In this document: positions 44,824 to 53,477 of the stretch, one piece after another
Position numbering within the stretch: the first letter of the stretch is position 1
Layout of the letters: each line of letters opens with the position of its first letter
Assembly (NCBI RefSeq): GCF_022869805.1
Contig: NZ_CP094974.1
Coordinates: 4,712,001-4,776,000, forward strand
Length of the DNA stretch: 64,000 nt
Source of the DNA: Halosolutus halophilus
Lineage (GTDB): Archaea > Halobacteriota > Halobacteria > Halobacteriales > Natrialbaceae
Direction: 5' to 3'
Position numbers and translations under genes: made by a program
The notes under the pieces: model-generated
Seen by the model: only the letters and a program-made list of their open reading frames with translations
What the model was told of the DNA's origin: nothing
Databases searched by the model: none

Positions 44824-45792
44824 TTAGACCGGGTCGAGCCCCTGCTCCTCGCGAAGCACGTTGATGTACTTCCGGAAGCCGGCCTCGAGGTCGTACTGGA
44901 CCTCGTAGCCCAGATCTTCCTGGGCCTTCGTCATGTCGAGGTTCTGCGTCCAGGGCAGTTCGCCGTCGTCGGAGACGTCGATATCGGCGTCCGGCAGCAC
45001 GGCCTCGACGGTCTCGGCGGCCTCGCGGACCGTCGCGAGCACGCCGCGGACGTTGTAGACGCGCTGGGTCAACTCGTCTTCCGGCGTGAACGCCGCTTTC
45101 CGGAAGGCCTGCGCGATGTCCTCGACGTGTTGCCAGTCGATCGCCTGATCGCCGTACTCGACGCTGTAGGACTCGCCGAGCGCGGGCTTCTCGATGATGT
45201 TTGCGAGAAAGGCCGAACCGCCGGTTTCGCGATAGGGGCCGTAGGCGACGGTCGGCCGCAGGGCGACGTGGTCGAGGCCGTAGTCCTCGTGGTAGACCCG
45301 CGCCTGGTGCTCGTTGTACTCTTTGGTCGCGCCGTAGAGCGTGTCGGGGTAGACGAGTTCGTCCTCGTCGACCCAGTCGGCGTCGTAGTTCGTCGGCGGG
45401 GCGTAGACCGCCGCCGAGGACGCCCACGCGACGCGCTCGACCTGGTCGTCGAGGATGCGGGCCGCCTCGAAGACGTTGTTCGTTCCGAGGACGTTGACGT
45501 CGGCCGCCGCCCGGGGGTTCTCGCGGGCGGTCGTCGTCAGCAGCGCGGCGAGGTGGACGATGTGGGTCGCCCCCGTCTCTCCGACCGCGCGGATCACGTC
45601 GGTCGCCTCGGAGACGTCGCCCCGGCGCACCGTCACGTCGTCGGCGACGCCGAGTTTCTCGAGGATCTCCGTATCCGTCGAGAGGTCGTAGGCCACGACG
45701 TCGTGGCCGTGTTCGAGCAGGTCCTGTACCACGTAGGAACCGATGAAGCCGGTTCCGCCGGTTACCAGTACCGTCGTGTCGGTGTCGTTCAT
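44824..45792 (-). CDS. NAD-dependent epimerase/dehydratase (extended SDR)
   Basis: 322 residues. Cofactor motif VTGGTGFIGSYV near the N-terminus; catalytic Ser in WASSAAVYAPP and the Tyr/Lys pair in YGATKEYNE. RPTVAYGPYRETGG is the usual substrate-loop region. It resembles sugar-nucleotide epimerases, but no glycan genes are nearby, so it may act as a dehydrogenase on a sugar acid or cyclic diol. It lies 69 bases downstream of the TPP enzyme gene, and TATACG upstream may give it its own promoter. Confidence 0.88.
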   Translation of the reverse strand: MNDTDTTVLVTGGTGFIGSYVVQDLLEHGHDVVAYDLSTDTEILEKLGVADDVTVRRGDVSEATDVIRAVGETGATHIVHLAALLTTTARENPRAAADVNVLGTNNVFEAARILDDQVERVAWASSAAVYAPPTNYDADWVDEDELVYPDTLYGATKEYNEHQARVYHEDYGLDHVALRPTVAYGPYRETGGSAFLANIIEKPALGESYSVEYGDQAIDWQHVEDIAQAFRKAAFTPEDELTQRVYNVRGVLATVREAAETVEAVLPDADIDVSDDGELPWTQNLDMTKAQEDLGYEVQYDLEAGFRKYINVLREEQGLDPV

Positions 45793-45861
45793 GTCTGGGT
45801 GATAGTTCGATCGGTCACGTATAGGTTGGTGTTCGTTCGCACGGCGATGCTCGGGTTCGCA

Positions 45862-47559
45862 TTACTCGTGGAGCCCCCCGACCGACTCGTAGAACGAGGA
45901 GGCCAGCGTCTCGGCCATGTCCGCCTCGCGATCGATGCGCACGTCGACGACGTGGGGTACGTCCGCCGCTTTCCCCTCCGCGAGCGCTTCGGCCAGTTCG
46001 TCGGGAGCGGTCACGCGTCGGCCGATCGCGCCGAACGCCTCCGCCGCCATCACGAAGTCGGTGTCGTGGAACTCGACGCCGGCGATGTCGCCGTTCTCGC
46101 CTTGCATCTGGCGGACCATCCCGAGACTGGTGTCGTTCAGAACGACGAAGGTGGGCGCGACGCCGTACTCGACGGCGGTCTCGACGCTGTTCATCGTCAT
46201 CGAGAAGCCGCCGTCCCCGGCGACCGCGATCACGTCCTTCTCGGTCGCGAGCGCCGCCGAGACGGCCGCGGGGTTCGCCCACCCCATCCCGCCGACGCCG
46301 CCGCTGCCGAAGTAGGTGCGGACGGCCGGCGTCTGGAGGTAGTACAGCAGCCAGAACCGGTTGTTCCCGGAGTCGGCGGTGACGATCGTCTCCTCGTCGA
46401 CGACGGCCTCGATCTCCTTGGCCGCGCGCTGCGGTTTGATGGGTGCCGAATCGTCCTCGCACTCGGGGGCCGAAAACCAGTCCCGCGCTTCGGCGGCCCG
46501 ATCGAGCGCCCAGTCGTTCGACGCACCGCCGGCTTCGGTGAGCGCGGCCAGGCTCTCTTTCGCGTCGCCGATCAGCCCGACGTCGGCGGGATAGACCCAG
46601 CCGGCGTTCCGGGTGTCGACGTCGGCGTGGACGATCGTCTGCTCGTCGGGTCGGACGAACTCGGGCGCCTGCCAGTTGGTGTCCATCGGGTTCAGCCGAC
46701 AGCCGACGACGAGCAGCGTGTCGGCCTCGCTGACGACCCTGTTGGCCCCCTCGTGGCCGAACGAGCCGATCACGCCCGCGGCGCGATCGTCGGTCTCGGG
46801 GTAGGTCGACTTCCCGAGGTAGGACGTGACGACCGCGCAGTCGTAGGCGTCGGCGACGGCCGCGAGTTCGTCGTACGCCTGCGCGGCGTGGACGCCGTTG
46901 CCCGCGACGATAACCGGCCGATCGGCAGCCTCGAGGTGCTCGACGGCCGCCGCGACGTCGGCTGCGGTCGGCGCCGCGTCCCAGGTTCGCGTCTGTTCGA
47001 CGGCGTCCCACGCGGGCGGCGTCGGATCTCCGGGAACGTCGCCCGTGACTCCGTCCCCGTCGAGGATCACCGCCGTCGGCCCGGGACGACCGGCGACGGC
47101 GTGTTTGAACGCGAGCTGGGTCGATCGCAGGGTCTCGATCGGCGTCCGGGGGAACCACCACTCCTTCGTCACGCCGCCCAGGATGTCCGGGAGGCTGAAC
47201 CCGCCGTAGTCGCCGCGGGCCTGCTGGTAGGGCGCGAGCGTGGAGTACTCGCCGCGCTCCGAGGCCTCCGTGAGCACGACCATCGGCGACGAGGACAGAG
47301 CGGCCTCCATCTGTCCGATCAGTCCGAGGCTGCCGATCCAGGGTCCCTGCCCGGTGAGGACGCCGGGGGTGCCGGTGAGTCGGCCGTACGTCTCCGCCAT
47401 GACGCTCGCCTCGCGTTCGTCGCGGGGCCGGACGAGGTCGACCTCGGAGTCGGGGAGGTGCTCGAGCAGTTCGATCACCCGCCCGCCCGGATAGCCGAAG
47501 ACGTATTCGACGTCGAGGTCCTCGAGGGTCTCGACGAGTGCTGCGGCCGTGGACGTCAT
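45862..47559 (-). CDS. Thiamine-diphosphate enzyme of the acetolactate synthase/benzoylformate decarboxylase family
   Basis: 565 residues with the three domains of the family. N-terminal PYR domain: VFGYPGGRVIELLEHL and RPRDEREASVMAETYGRLTG with the cofactor-activating Glu. Middle domain about 190-330. C-terminal PP domain: VAGDGGFSMTMNSVETA and VVLNDTSLGMVRQMQ (GDG...N signature). No regulatory small subunit is nearby, so biosynthetic acetolactate synthase is unlikely. A decarboxylase or a C-C bond hydrolase/lyase acting on a 2-oxo acid is more likely. ATG at 47559 overlaps the stop of a 40-codon reading frame. Confidence 0.9.
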   Translation of the reverse strand: MTSTAAALVETLEDLDVEYVFGYPGGRVIELLEHLPDSEVDLVRPRDEREASVMAETYGRLTGTPGVLTGQGPWIGSLGLIGQMEAALSSSPMVVLTEASERGEYSTLAPYQQARGDYGGFSLPDILGGVTKEWWFPRTPIETLRSTQLAFKHAVAGRPGPTAVILDGDGVTGDVPGDPTPPAWDAVEQTRTWDAAPTAADVAAAVEHLEAADRPVIVAGNGVHAAQAYDELAAVADAYDCAVVTSYLGKSTYPETDDRAAGVIGSFGHEGANRVVSEADTLLVVGCRLNPMDTNWQAPEFVRPDEQTIVHADVDTRNAGWVYPADVGLIGDAKESLAALTEAGGASNDWALDRAAEARDWFSAPECEDDSAPIKPQRAAKEIEAVVDEETIVTADSGNNRFWLLYYLQTPAVRTYFGSGGVGGMGWANPAAVSAALATEKDVIAVAGDGGFSMTMNSVETAVEYGVAPTFVVLNDTSLGMVRQMQGENGDIAGVEFHDTDFVMAAEAFGAIGRRVTAPDELAEALAEGKAADVPHVVDVRIDREADMAETLASSFYESVGGLHE

Positions 47560-47678
47560 CCCTCGGACGCGACGCGGACGGTTCCTTCGGCGACCATCCG
47601 GGGACCGGACCCGGGGTCGACGCCCTCCTCGTGGCTGTACTCCTCGTTCGGGACGAGAGGCGCTGCCGGTTGTATCAT
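47556..47678 (-). CDS. Possible 40-residue leader protein coupled to the TPP enzyme
   Basis: ATG at 47678 opens a frame of 40 codons, MIQPAAPLVPNEEYSHEEG and on to VRVASEG, whose TGA overlaps the TPP enzyme ATG as ATGA. The overlap is the same kind seen in the paa operon, which argues it is translated. No family recognised; it may only couple translation. Low confidence because of its length. Confidence 0.4.
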   Translation of the reverse strand: MIQPAAPLVPNEEYSHEEGVDPGSGPRMVAEGTVRVASEG

Positions 47679-47796
47679 GCGTCTGCACTGTTGCCGTCCG
47701 CCGACTTTGTTCTATCGGTGGGGTGCGGTCGCTTGACACGTGACGATTGCTACCGGGAACCGGACTATTATGATCGCCGCCAGTCGTTTCCGGTGT

Positions 47797-48264
47797 ATGA
47801 CCGAGATGCCCGCGACGCGCGTCGACCACGTCGGCATCGCCGTCGAATCGATCGAGAACGCCGAAGCGCTGCTGTTCGCCCTCGGCTGTGAGAAGATCCA
47901 CGAGGAATCGAGCGAGTACGGCGAGTTTACCTGGGCGACGTACGTCCTCGGCGACGCCTCCCGAATCGAACTGATCGCACCCGACGACGGATCCGAGTCG
48001 TTCCTGACCGAATTTCTCGATCGACACGGACCCGGCTTCCACCACGTCACGCTCGAGGTCGCCGACCTCGAGTCGGCGATCGACGCGCTGGAAGTCCGCG
48101 GCGTGAGCGTCGTCGACCGCGCGGAGTTCGAACACTGGAGCGAGGCGTTCGTTCCGCCGAGCAATCCGACCGGGGCGTTGTTCCAGTTGATGGAGTATTA
48201 CGAGGGCTACGCGGCGCATCGTTCGGCCGGCGATCGACTGTTCGTGGGCGGCGAGCCGCTCTGA
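47797..48264 (+). CDS. VOC-family protein (methylmalonyl-CoA epimerase/glyoxalase-like)
   Basis: 155 residues with two beta-alpha-beta-beta-beta units: RVDHVGIAVESIENAEALLF and the second HHVTLEVADLESAIDALE. Metal-binding residues are visible as His in VDHVGIAV, Glu in SRIELIAP, His in FHHVTL and Glu in FQLMEYYEG, as in methylmalonyl-CoA epimerase. Divergent from the TPP enzyme set. ATTATG-like A+T-rich sequence at 47764-47770 is about 27 bases ahead of the ATG at 47797, so a leaderless start is likely. Could isomerise or cleave a ring-fission product. Confidence 0.85.
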   Translation: MTEMPATRVDHVGIAVESIENAEALLFALGCEKIHEESSEYGEFTWATYVLGDASRIELIAPDDGSESFLTEFLDRHGPGFHHVTLEVADLESAIDALEVRGVSVVDRAEFEHWSEAFVPPSNPTGALFQLMEYYEGYAAHRSAGDRLFVGGEPL

Positions 48265-48359
48265 TGGGACCGTGAGCCGATCGGAGCGGTACCGATCTCC
48301 CCACGCGAACTGGTCACCGGCCTCATAATTTATTGTAGTGTGTGGAAAAGTCAGTCGTG

Positions 48360-49082
48360 ATGTACAAGCACATCGCTCTCCTGGTCCGCCAGGAGGGGCT
48401 ATCCCACGAGGAGTTCGTCGACTACTGGCAGACCGAGCACACGCCGATCGCCCGCGAGATCGAGGGCGTCGTTCGCTACCAGCAGGTACTCCCGACGGAA
48501 CCGGCACACGCGGAGTTCGACGGGCTGGCGGAACTGTACTTCGAGGACCTCGAGGACCTGCACGACGCCCTCGGAAGCCCCGGTTCGCGCGACTACGATC
48601 CCGCGAAGGAGATCGCTGCGAAGGCCCGCGAGGACGTGGACAACTTCCTCGCGATCGAGGAACGGCCGCGATTCATCGGCGAGGAGATCGTCCAGAAAGA
48701 CGAGGTCGACGGCGAGACGGACGGCCTGTACAAGCACTCGGCGTTTCTCGTCCGCCAGGACGGGATGACCCACGAGGAGTTCGTCGACTACTGGCAGACG
48801 AACCACACGCCGATCGCCCGCGAGATCGAGGGCGTCGTGAAGTACAACACGGTGATTCCGACCGATCCGGAGCACGCGGAGTTCGACGGCGTCGCCGAAC
48901 TGTACTTCGAGGACCTCGAGAAACTCTACGACGCGCTCGGCAGCGAGGGCTCGCGCGACTACGATCCGGACAGAGGGAAGGCCAGAGAAGCCCGCGAGGA
49001 CGTCGACAACTTCCTCGCGATCGACGAACGGCCCCGGTTCATCGGTCGGGAACGGCTCGTCAAAACCGCGGCCGAGCGCTGA
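48360..49082 (+). CDS. Tandem-duplicated EthD-type protein
   Basis: 240 residues made of two nearly identical halves of about 120 residues: YKHIALLVRQEGLSHEEF and YKHSAFLVRQDGMTHEEF, each followed by VDYWQTxHTPIAREIEGVV, AELYFEDLE, and EDVDNFLAIxERPRFIG. Each half is an EthD-type dimeric alpha-beta barrel monomer, so the chain could form an internal dimer. EthD relatives act in ether, lactone or quinone metabolism. ATAATTTATT at 48325-48334 supports the ATG at 48360 as a leaderless start. It lies 95 bases after the VOC gene. Confidence 0.88.
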   Translation: MYKHIALLVRQEGLSHEEFVDYWQTEHTPIAREIEGVVRYQQVLPTEPAHAEFDGLAELYFEDLEDLHDALGSPGSRDYDPAKEIAAKAREDVDNFLAIEERPRFIGEEIVQKDEVDGETDGLYKHSAFLVRQDGMTHEEFVDYWQTNHTPIAREIEGVVKYNTVIPTDPEHAEFDGVAELYFEDLEKLYDALGSEGSRDYDPDRGKAREAREDVDNFLAIDERPRFIGRERLVKTAAER

Positions 49083-49087
49083 TCGAG

Positions 49088-49681
49088 ATGTCCGACATCG
49101 ATTTCGACGAGCAGGTTCGCGACGCCTTTCCGGAACTCGAGCACATCGAGAGCGACGACCTCCGCGATCGCGTCGTCGAGGCGTGGACGCTCGGTCTGGA
49201 GCGCGGCGGGTGGCGAGACGTCGCGGACATTCCGTACGCGTGGAACATCCACGAGGTCACGAACGTCGAGCACGTTCGCGGCGTCACCCGGATCGCGCTC
49301 GACGCGGCGGACGAACAGCGATCGTTCCACGGCGCGGATCCCGACACCGACACCGTCGTCGCCGCGTGTCTCTTGCACGACGTCGGCAAGTGCTACGAGT
49401 ATCCCGACCACGTCGACGGCGACCTGCTCGACGAACCCGACCCGCGGTACGTCAGCGAGGAGATCCCCCACTCCATCTCCGGCTACGCGCTCGCCCACGA
49501 GGTCGGCTGTCCGCTCGCCGTCCAGCGGGCGATCCCCCACTTCATCGGCGAAGTTCCGACGCGAACGCTCGAGGCCGAACTCGTCAAGAGCGCCAACTCG
49601 GCGTCGTCGAACGCGATCACACAAGCGACGATGGGAATCACGTTACAGGAGTGGGTCGAGGAGTACTCCCAGACCTCGTGA
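49088..49681 (+). CDS. HD-domain hydrolase
   Basis: 197 residues. Metal-binding HD motif: His in NVEHVRGVTR, then ACLLHDVGKCYEYPDH with the His-Asp pair, then HSISGYALAHEVGCP and the Asp-equivalent region near IPHFIG. HD proteins are metal-dependent phosphohydrolases, lyases or oxygenase-like enzymes. Start is 5 bases after the EthD stop, so the two are co-transcribed. A catabolic rather than nucleotide role is suggested by neighbours only. Confidence 0.85.
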   Translation: MSDIDFDEQVRDAFPELEHIESDDLRDRVVEAWTLGLERGGWRDVADIPYAWNIHEVTNVEHVRGVTRIALDAADEQRSFHGADPDTDTVVAACLLHDVGKCYEYPDHVDGDLLDEPDPRYVSEEIPHSISGYALAHEVGCPLAVQRAIPHFIGEVPTRTLEAELVKSANSASSNAITQATMGITLQEWVEEYSQTS

Positions 49682-49783
49682 ACGACGCGGACCGCTGTCC
49701 GGACTGCTCGCCGCATCGTTCCCGGTTCGCTTTCTCCCTCGATCGCGACGTCGACGTTCACCGCCGCGATCGGCTCGTCACCT

Positions 49784-49802
49784 CGTTCGAATTATTCGAA
49801 CG
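49784..49802. promoter_or_regulatory. IclR-type operator upstream of iclR
   Basis: CGTTCGAA-TTA-TTCGAACG, 8-base perfect arms with a 3-base centre, 64-82 bases ahead of the iclR ATG at 49866. A half-site CGTTCGAATA follows at 49814-49823, close to the TATA-like sequence near 49835. Two near-identical 17-base copies lie downstream of the gene. It is most simply an autoregulatory site of the adjacent regulator. Confidence 0.65.
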
Positions 49803-49865
49803 ACTTGCATATCCGTTCGAATAGCGGGAACAAGGTTTTTGTCGATTCGGGACGAGCACCGGACC

Positions 49866-50633
49866 ATGGCACGCGACTCGGCACACAGGCCCGTCGAAAC
49901 CGTCGAGACCGCCTTCGACGTCGTCGAGTTCCTCAAACGCAACGACGGCGCGGGGATCACCGAAATCGCCGACGAACTTGGGCTGGCGAAGAGTACCGTC
50001 CACCGACACGTGAAGACGCTCGAGTCCCGGGGCTTGCTCGTCCAGGAGGGCGACGCGTACCGGATCAGCACCTGGTTTCTCGACTACGGCGTTCACGTCC
50101 GCAACGAGCACACGCTGTTCCCGGTCGTCAAACCGAAAGTGGACGAACTGGCCGCGGAAACCGACGAAAAGGTCTGGGCCGTGATCGAGGAACACGGCGT
50201 GGGCGTCCACATCTACGGAGCGGAGGGCCGCCACTCGGTCAAGACGCACGCCCGAATCGGTCAGCGGACGTATCTCCACCAGTTCGCCGCGGGCAAGGCA
50301 ATCCTGGCGCACCTCCCCGACGAACGGATCGACGAAATCCTCGACGACTACGGCCTCGCCACGCAGACCGCCCGGACGATCACCGATCGGGACGAACTGC
50401 GCGAGGAACTCGCGACGATTCGAGACCGGGGGTACGCGTTCAATCGAGAGGAGTCCGTCGTCGGCGTTCACGCGGTCGGAGCGCCGATCCGGAACCAGTC
50501 GGGGACCGCCATCGGCGCGATCAGTATCGCGGGCCCGGCCAACCGACTGCGCGGCGACCTGTTGATCGAGGAGTTCCCCGACCTCCTGCTCGGTGCGACC
50601 AACGAAGTCGAGATCAATCTCGCACACTCCTGA
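49866..50633 (+). CDS. IclR-family transcription regulator
   Basis: 255 residues. N-terminal winged helix (about residues 12-75) with GITEIADELGLAKSTVHRHV and LESRGLLVQEGDAYRIS, then the IclR effector domain (about 85-250) with HQFAAGKAILAHLPDE and GAPIRNQSGTAIGAISIAGP. It should control the neighbouring catabolic genes in response to an unknown ligand. T-rich sequence about 30 bases upstream of the ATG at 49866 fits a leaderless promoter. The palindrome GTTCGAAnnnTTCGAAC lies upstream. Confidence 0.93.
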   Translation: MARDSAHRPVETVETAFDVVEFLKRNDGAGITEIADELGLAKSTVHRHVKTLESRGLLVQEGDAYRISTWFLDYGVHVRNEHTLFPVVKPKVDELAAETDEKVWAVIEEHGVGVHIYGAEGRHSVKTHARIGQRTYLHQFAAGKAILAHLPDERIDEILDDYGLATQTARTITDRDELREELATIRDRGYAFNREESVVGVHAVGAPIRNQSGTAIGAISIAGPANRLRGDLLIEEFPDLLLGATNEVEINLAHS

Positions 50634-50958
50634 GATCCTCGCCACGGACGCTGTTCGAGTAATTCGAACGAACGACGTGCGGGATTCACGATCGAAACGT
50701 CGCTCTCTCGTTCGGAGCCGCTAGCTGGATCCCGTCCCTGTTCGTCGCTTTCGCACGCTCTATCGGGTTGCATCGGCCGGTTCGGGTTCAGTCGATAGAC
50801 GGGAACGTCGTCACGCGAATGGTGCGGGTTCGAGCCCATTGTATTACGTTCGTATGGCTGTAATCACTTGGCGGCCGCGAGAGCACTGTCGTTCGAGTAG
50901 TTCGAACACCGGCCGGTTCGACGTCGACCCGTCGGCGAGCGAGACGATCGACGGCCCG
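50634..50958. other. Convergent gene-free region with two further operator copies
   Basis: GTTCGAG-TAA-TTCGAAC at 50653-50669 and GTTCGAG-TAG-TTCGAAC at 50891-50907 each differ from the upstream iclR palindrome by one arm base. Neither lies ahead of an evident gene: the region sits between the ends of iclR and the amidohydrolase. They may titrate or loop the regulator, or serve a small RNA I cannot recognise. No other gene seen. Confidence 0.55.
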
Positions 50959-51828
50959 TTACAGTCCGAGAAACTCCTCGGCGTTCTCCCAGAGGATCTT
51001 GCGCTGGATCTCCTCGTCGAAGTCGAGTTCGGCGAACTGTTCGAGCCACGGTTTCGGTTCGAGCATCGGATAATCCGTACCGAACATGACCTTGTCCGAG
51101 AGCAGCGATTTCGCGTAGTGAAGCACCTGATCGTCGATGTACCGGGGCATCCAGCCCGAGAGGTCCATGTAGACGTTGCCCTTCTGCTGGCAGATCGCGA
51201 GTTGCTCTTTCTCCCAGGGGTAGGCCGGATGCGCGATGAGGATCTGCAGGTCGGGGTGGTCGGCGGCCACGTCGTCGATCAGCATCGGATTGCCGTACTT
51301 GATCTTCAGTCCGCGGCCACCCGGCGAGCAGGCTCCGAGCGTGGAGTTTCCGCCGTGGAACACGACCGGCACGCCGAGATCCTCGATCGTCGACCAGAGG
51401 GCCTCGTGTTCGGGCGCGGACGGATCGAACCCCTGGGCGATCTGCTGGAACTTGAACCCGGAGAGGTCGAGGTCCTCGACGCAGCGGATCGCCTCCGCGA
51501 CGCAGTCGTCCTTGAGCGGATCGACGGAGCCAAAGCCCACGAAGAAGTCGTCGTACTCGTCGCGTACCTCGGCGACGTAGTCGTTCGGCACCGGCGGATT
51601 CCCCGTGTTCGTCTCCGCGTCCCACCCGAGCAGGACGGCTCGATCGACGCCGGCGTCACGGTACTCCGCGATCATGTTGTCGTACGTGTCCGTCTCGAGG
51701 TCGGCACCGAACCGATCGGCCGCGTCCTGCATCATTTCGCCACCAGCGTCGTGGAGGAATTCGCTGGTCGGTTGATGTGCGTGGGTGTCGATCGCGCGCG
51801 GCTCGTCGAGTACGTCGGGCAAACCCAT
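50959..51828 (-). CDS. Amidohydrolase-2 family protein (ACMSD/decarboxylase-like)
   Basis: 289 residues, TIM barrel. Metal-binding residues: IDTHAHQP (HxH), Lys/His region in GFKFQQIAQGF and VVFHGGNS, IAHPAYPWEKEQ, and the final Asp in FGTDYPMLEPKPW. This is the family of ACMS and resorcylate decarboxylases and of some hydrolases of ring-fission products. An upstream A+T-rich ATACATATAG on the minus strand looks like its TATA box. It fits an aromatic pathway under the adjacent IclR, by context only. Confidence 0.88.
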   Translation of the reverse strand: MGLPDVLDEPRAIDTHAHQPTSEFLHDAGGEMMQDAADRFGADLETDTYDNMIAEYRDAGVDRAVLLGWDAETNTGNPPVPNDYVAEVRDEYDDFFVGFGSVDPLKDDCVAEAIRCVEDLDLSGFKFQQIAQGFDPSAPEHEALWSTIEDLGVPVVFHGGNSTLGACSPGGRGLKIKYGNPMLIDDVAADHPDLQILIAHPAYPWEKEQLAICQQKGNVYMDLSGWMPRYIDDQVLHYAKSLLSDKVMFGTDYPMLEPKPWLEQFAELDFDEEIQRKILWENAEEFLGL

Positions 51829-51902
51829 ACCGTACGCGAGGTCGCGACGCTATATGTATTTTTTCTCACGTCCGGGACGGGATCGGATTGCGCCCGCGGG
51901 GA

Positions 51903-52097
51903 TCACTCGATCGACTCCGATCGCTGGTCGAGCAGTCGTTCGATCTCCGCCTCGTCGAGCACGTCGACCAGCGCGGCGTCGTCGTGCTGGTAGGCCTCCC
52001 ACTGATCGTCGGTCAACGCGTCTTCGAGTTCGTCGGCGTCGACTACCGCTTCCAGCGCGTCGTCGAGGTCGTCCGGGTCGTAGCCGGGAATCGGCAT
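51903..52097 (-). CDS. Small acidic protein of unknown function
   Basis: 64 residues, over a third Asp/Glu: MPIPGYDPDDLDDALEAVV ... LTDDQWEAYQHDDAALVDVL. It looks helical with no cysteine or membrane segment. No family recognised. Start at 52097 is about 26-30 bases downstream of GGTATAAGG on its strand, a good TATA box, which supports expression. It lies 74 bases upstream of the amidohydrolase on the same strand. Confidence 0.6.
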   Translation of the reverse strand: MPIPGYDPDDLDDALEAVVDADELEDALTDDQWEAYQHDDAALVDVLDEAEIERLLDQRSESIE

Positions 52098-52670
52098 AGG
52101 CGGTGCTACGTCGGTCGCATCCTTATACCTCACAGGTGATTGGTGGTCAGATGGTACTTCACAGGTGGTCAGGTGGCGGGATTCGGAACACCGACGGGAA
52201 TCCGTACAGTCGTCGCTGACCACGACCGCGTCGCGTCGGTCGTCCGGTACGCCGATCTCGATCGGCGATCCGAAACGATTACTCTCAGTACGATAGTATT
52301 GACACGTTTCGAATATTTACTCCATTCCGTTTCCGTTCGTGCGATTTATCAGGCCTCTGTTCGGCGTTACGTTCGCCCTCGGGACGGTAACCTCTTTCCA
52401 TACTCGAAGAGAACTCTATCTCGAGTCATCTACTAGTAGTTGGCGTTGTTTCATCGAAAATCCTGGCATCGGAACTGTTCCAATAACGAGATTTTATGGG
52501 AAATACAGCACGATCGTTGGATAATATCGGAAACATCGATCATCACTCATATTGGGGAAAACATCATAATACAGTAATATATGGCAGCACGACGTGCCGC
52601 GAGACGAGTCTCGTCCAGCCGTCGGCCCGATCGGTCGATCGAGACCCAAATCGAGGGTATCGTGAGGCCG
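52098..52670. other. A+T-rich gene-free region
   Basis: Begins with a 13-base repeat GGTGGTCAGrTGG at 52142-52154 and 52164-52176, 22 bases apart. From about 52275 to 52580 base composition falls far below the rest of the window. Open frames here are short, rich in Arg/Ser and lack family sequence. It could be the remains of an inserted element or a promoter-rich spacer; no gene is called. Confidence 0.45.
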
Positions 52671-53477
52671 TCACTCGCCGGTAAATTCCGGGTCGCGCCC
52701 CTCGAGGAAGGCCTCGATCCCCTCGTCCTTGTCCGCGGTCGCGAACAGCTGGACGAACAGTTCGGACTCGTATTCGAGACCCTCTTCGAGTCCCATCCGG
52801 GACCCGGCCTTGATAGCGTTCTTGGCGAACTCGAGTGCGATCGGGCTCTTCTCGGCCATCGAACTCGCGAGGTCGTAGACGCCGTCGTCGAGGTCGTCTT
52901 CATCGTAGACCGCGTCGACGAGGCCGATCTCCTTCGCTTCCGCGGCGTCGATCAGTTCGCCGGAGAGGATCAGCCGCATCGCCTGCCCCTCGCCGACGAG
53001 GCGGGCGAGTCGCTGGGTGCCGCCGCCGCCCGGGATCAGCCCGAGGTTGATCTCCGGCTGTCCGAGTTTCGCGCCGGCCGCGGCGATCCGGACGTCACAG
53101 GCCTGCGCGAGTTCACAGCCGCCGCCGAGCGCGTGGCCGTTGATCCGGGCGATGACCGGAATCGTCGCGTCGTCGACGGTCTCGTAGACCCGCGGCCGCT
53201 CGCTGGCCCGGCGCTGTTCGACGGGGCCGCGGTCCTGGAACTCGGTCACGTCGGCCCCCGCGACGAACGCGCCCGATCCCTCGCCGCCGGTGAGCACGAG
53301 CACGCGCACGTCGTCGTCCTCGTCGGCGGCGTTCACGGCGTCTTTCAGTTCCGCCCGGACCTGCCCGTTGAGCGCGTTCCGGGCGTCCGGTCGCTCGATC
53401 GCGATCGTCGCGACCCGATCGGCGTGCTCGCCGACCTCGACGGAGAGCACGTCGTACTCGTCTTCGAGATCACTCAT
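52671..53477 (-). CDS. Enoyl-CoA hydratase
   Basis: 268 residues, crotonase fold with both catalytic Glu residues: GHALGGGCELAQACD and GQPEINLGLIPGGGGTQRL. The oxyanion-hole sequence FVAGADVTEF is also present. This is a true hydratase, unlike the PaaG-like protein at 26.3 kb. It follows the 3-hydroxyacyl-CoA dehydrogenase gene with an 8-base overlap, making a pair equivalent to PaaF and PaaH or to general beta-oxidation. ATG at 53477 (MSDLEDEYD). Confidence 0.93.
   Translation of the reverse strand: MSDLEDEYDVLSVEVGEHADRVATIAIERPDARNALNGQVRAELKDAVNAADEDDDVRVLVLTGGEGSGAFVAGADVTEFQDRGPVEQRRASERPRVYETVDDATIPVIARINGHALGGGCELAQACDVRIAAAGAKLGQPEINLGLIPGGGGTQRLARLVGEGQAMRLILSGELIDAAEAKEIGLVDAVYDEDDLDDGVYDLASSMAEKSPIALEFAKNAIKAGSRMGLEEGLEYESELFVQLFATADKDEGIEAFLEGRDPEFTGE

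Noticed and set aside
45862-47559. Biosynthetic acetolactate synthase (IlvB)
   Set aside because: No regulatory subunit or other ilv/leu genes nearby; surrounding genes are catabolic in type.
52140-52436. 98-codon open frame near 52.2 kb
   Set aside because: Begins within the GGTGGTCAG repeats and shows no domain or plausible composition.
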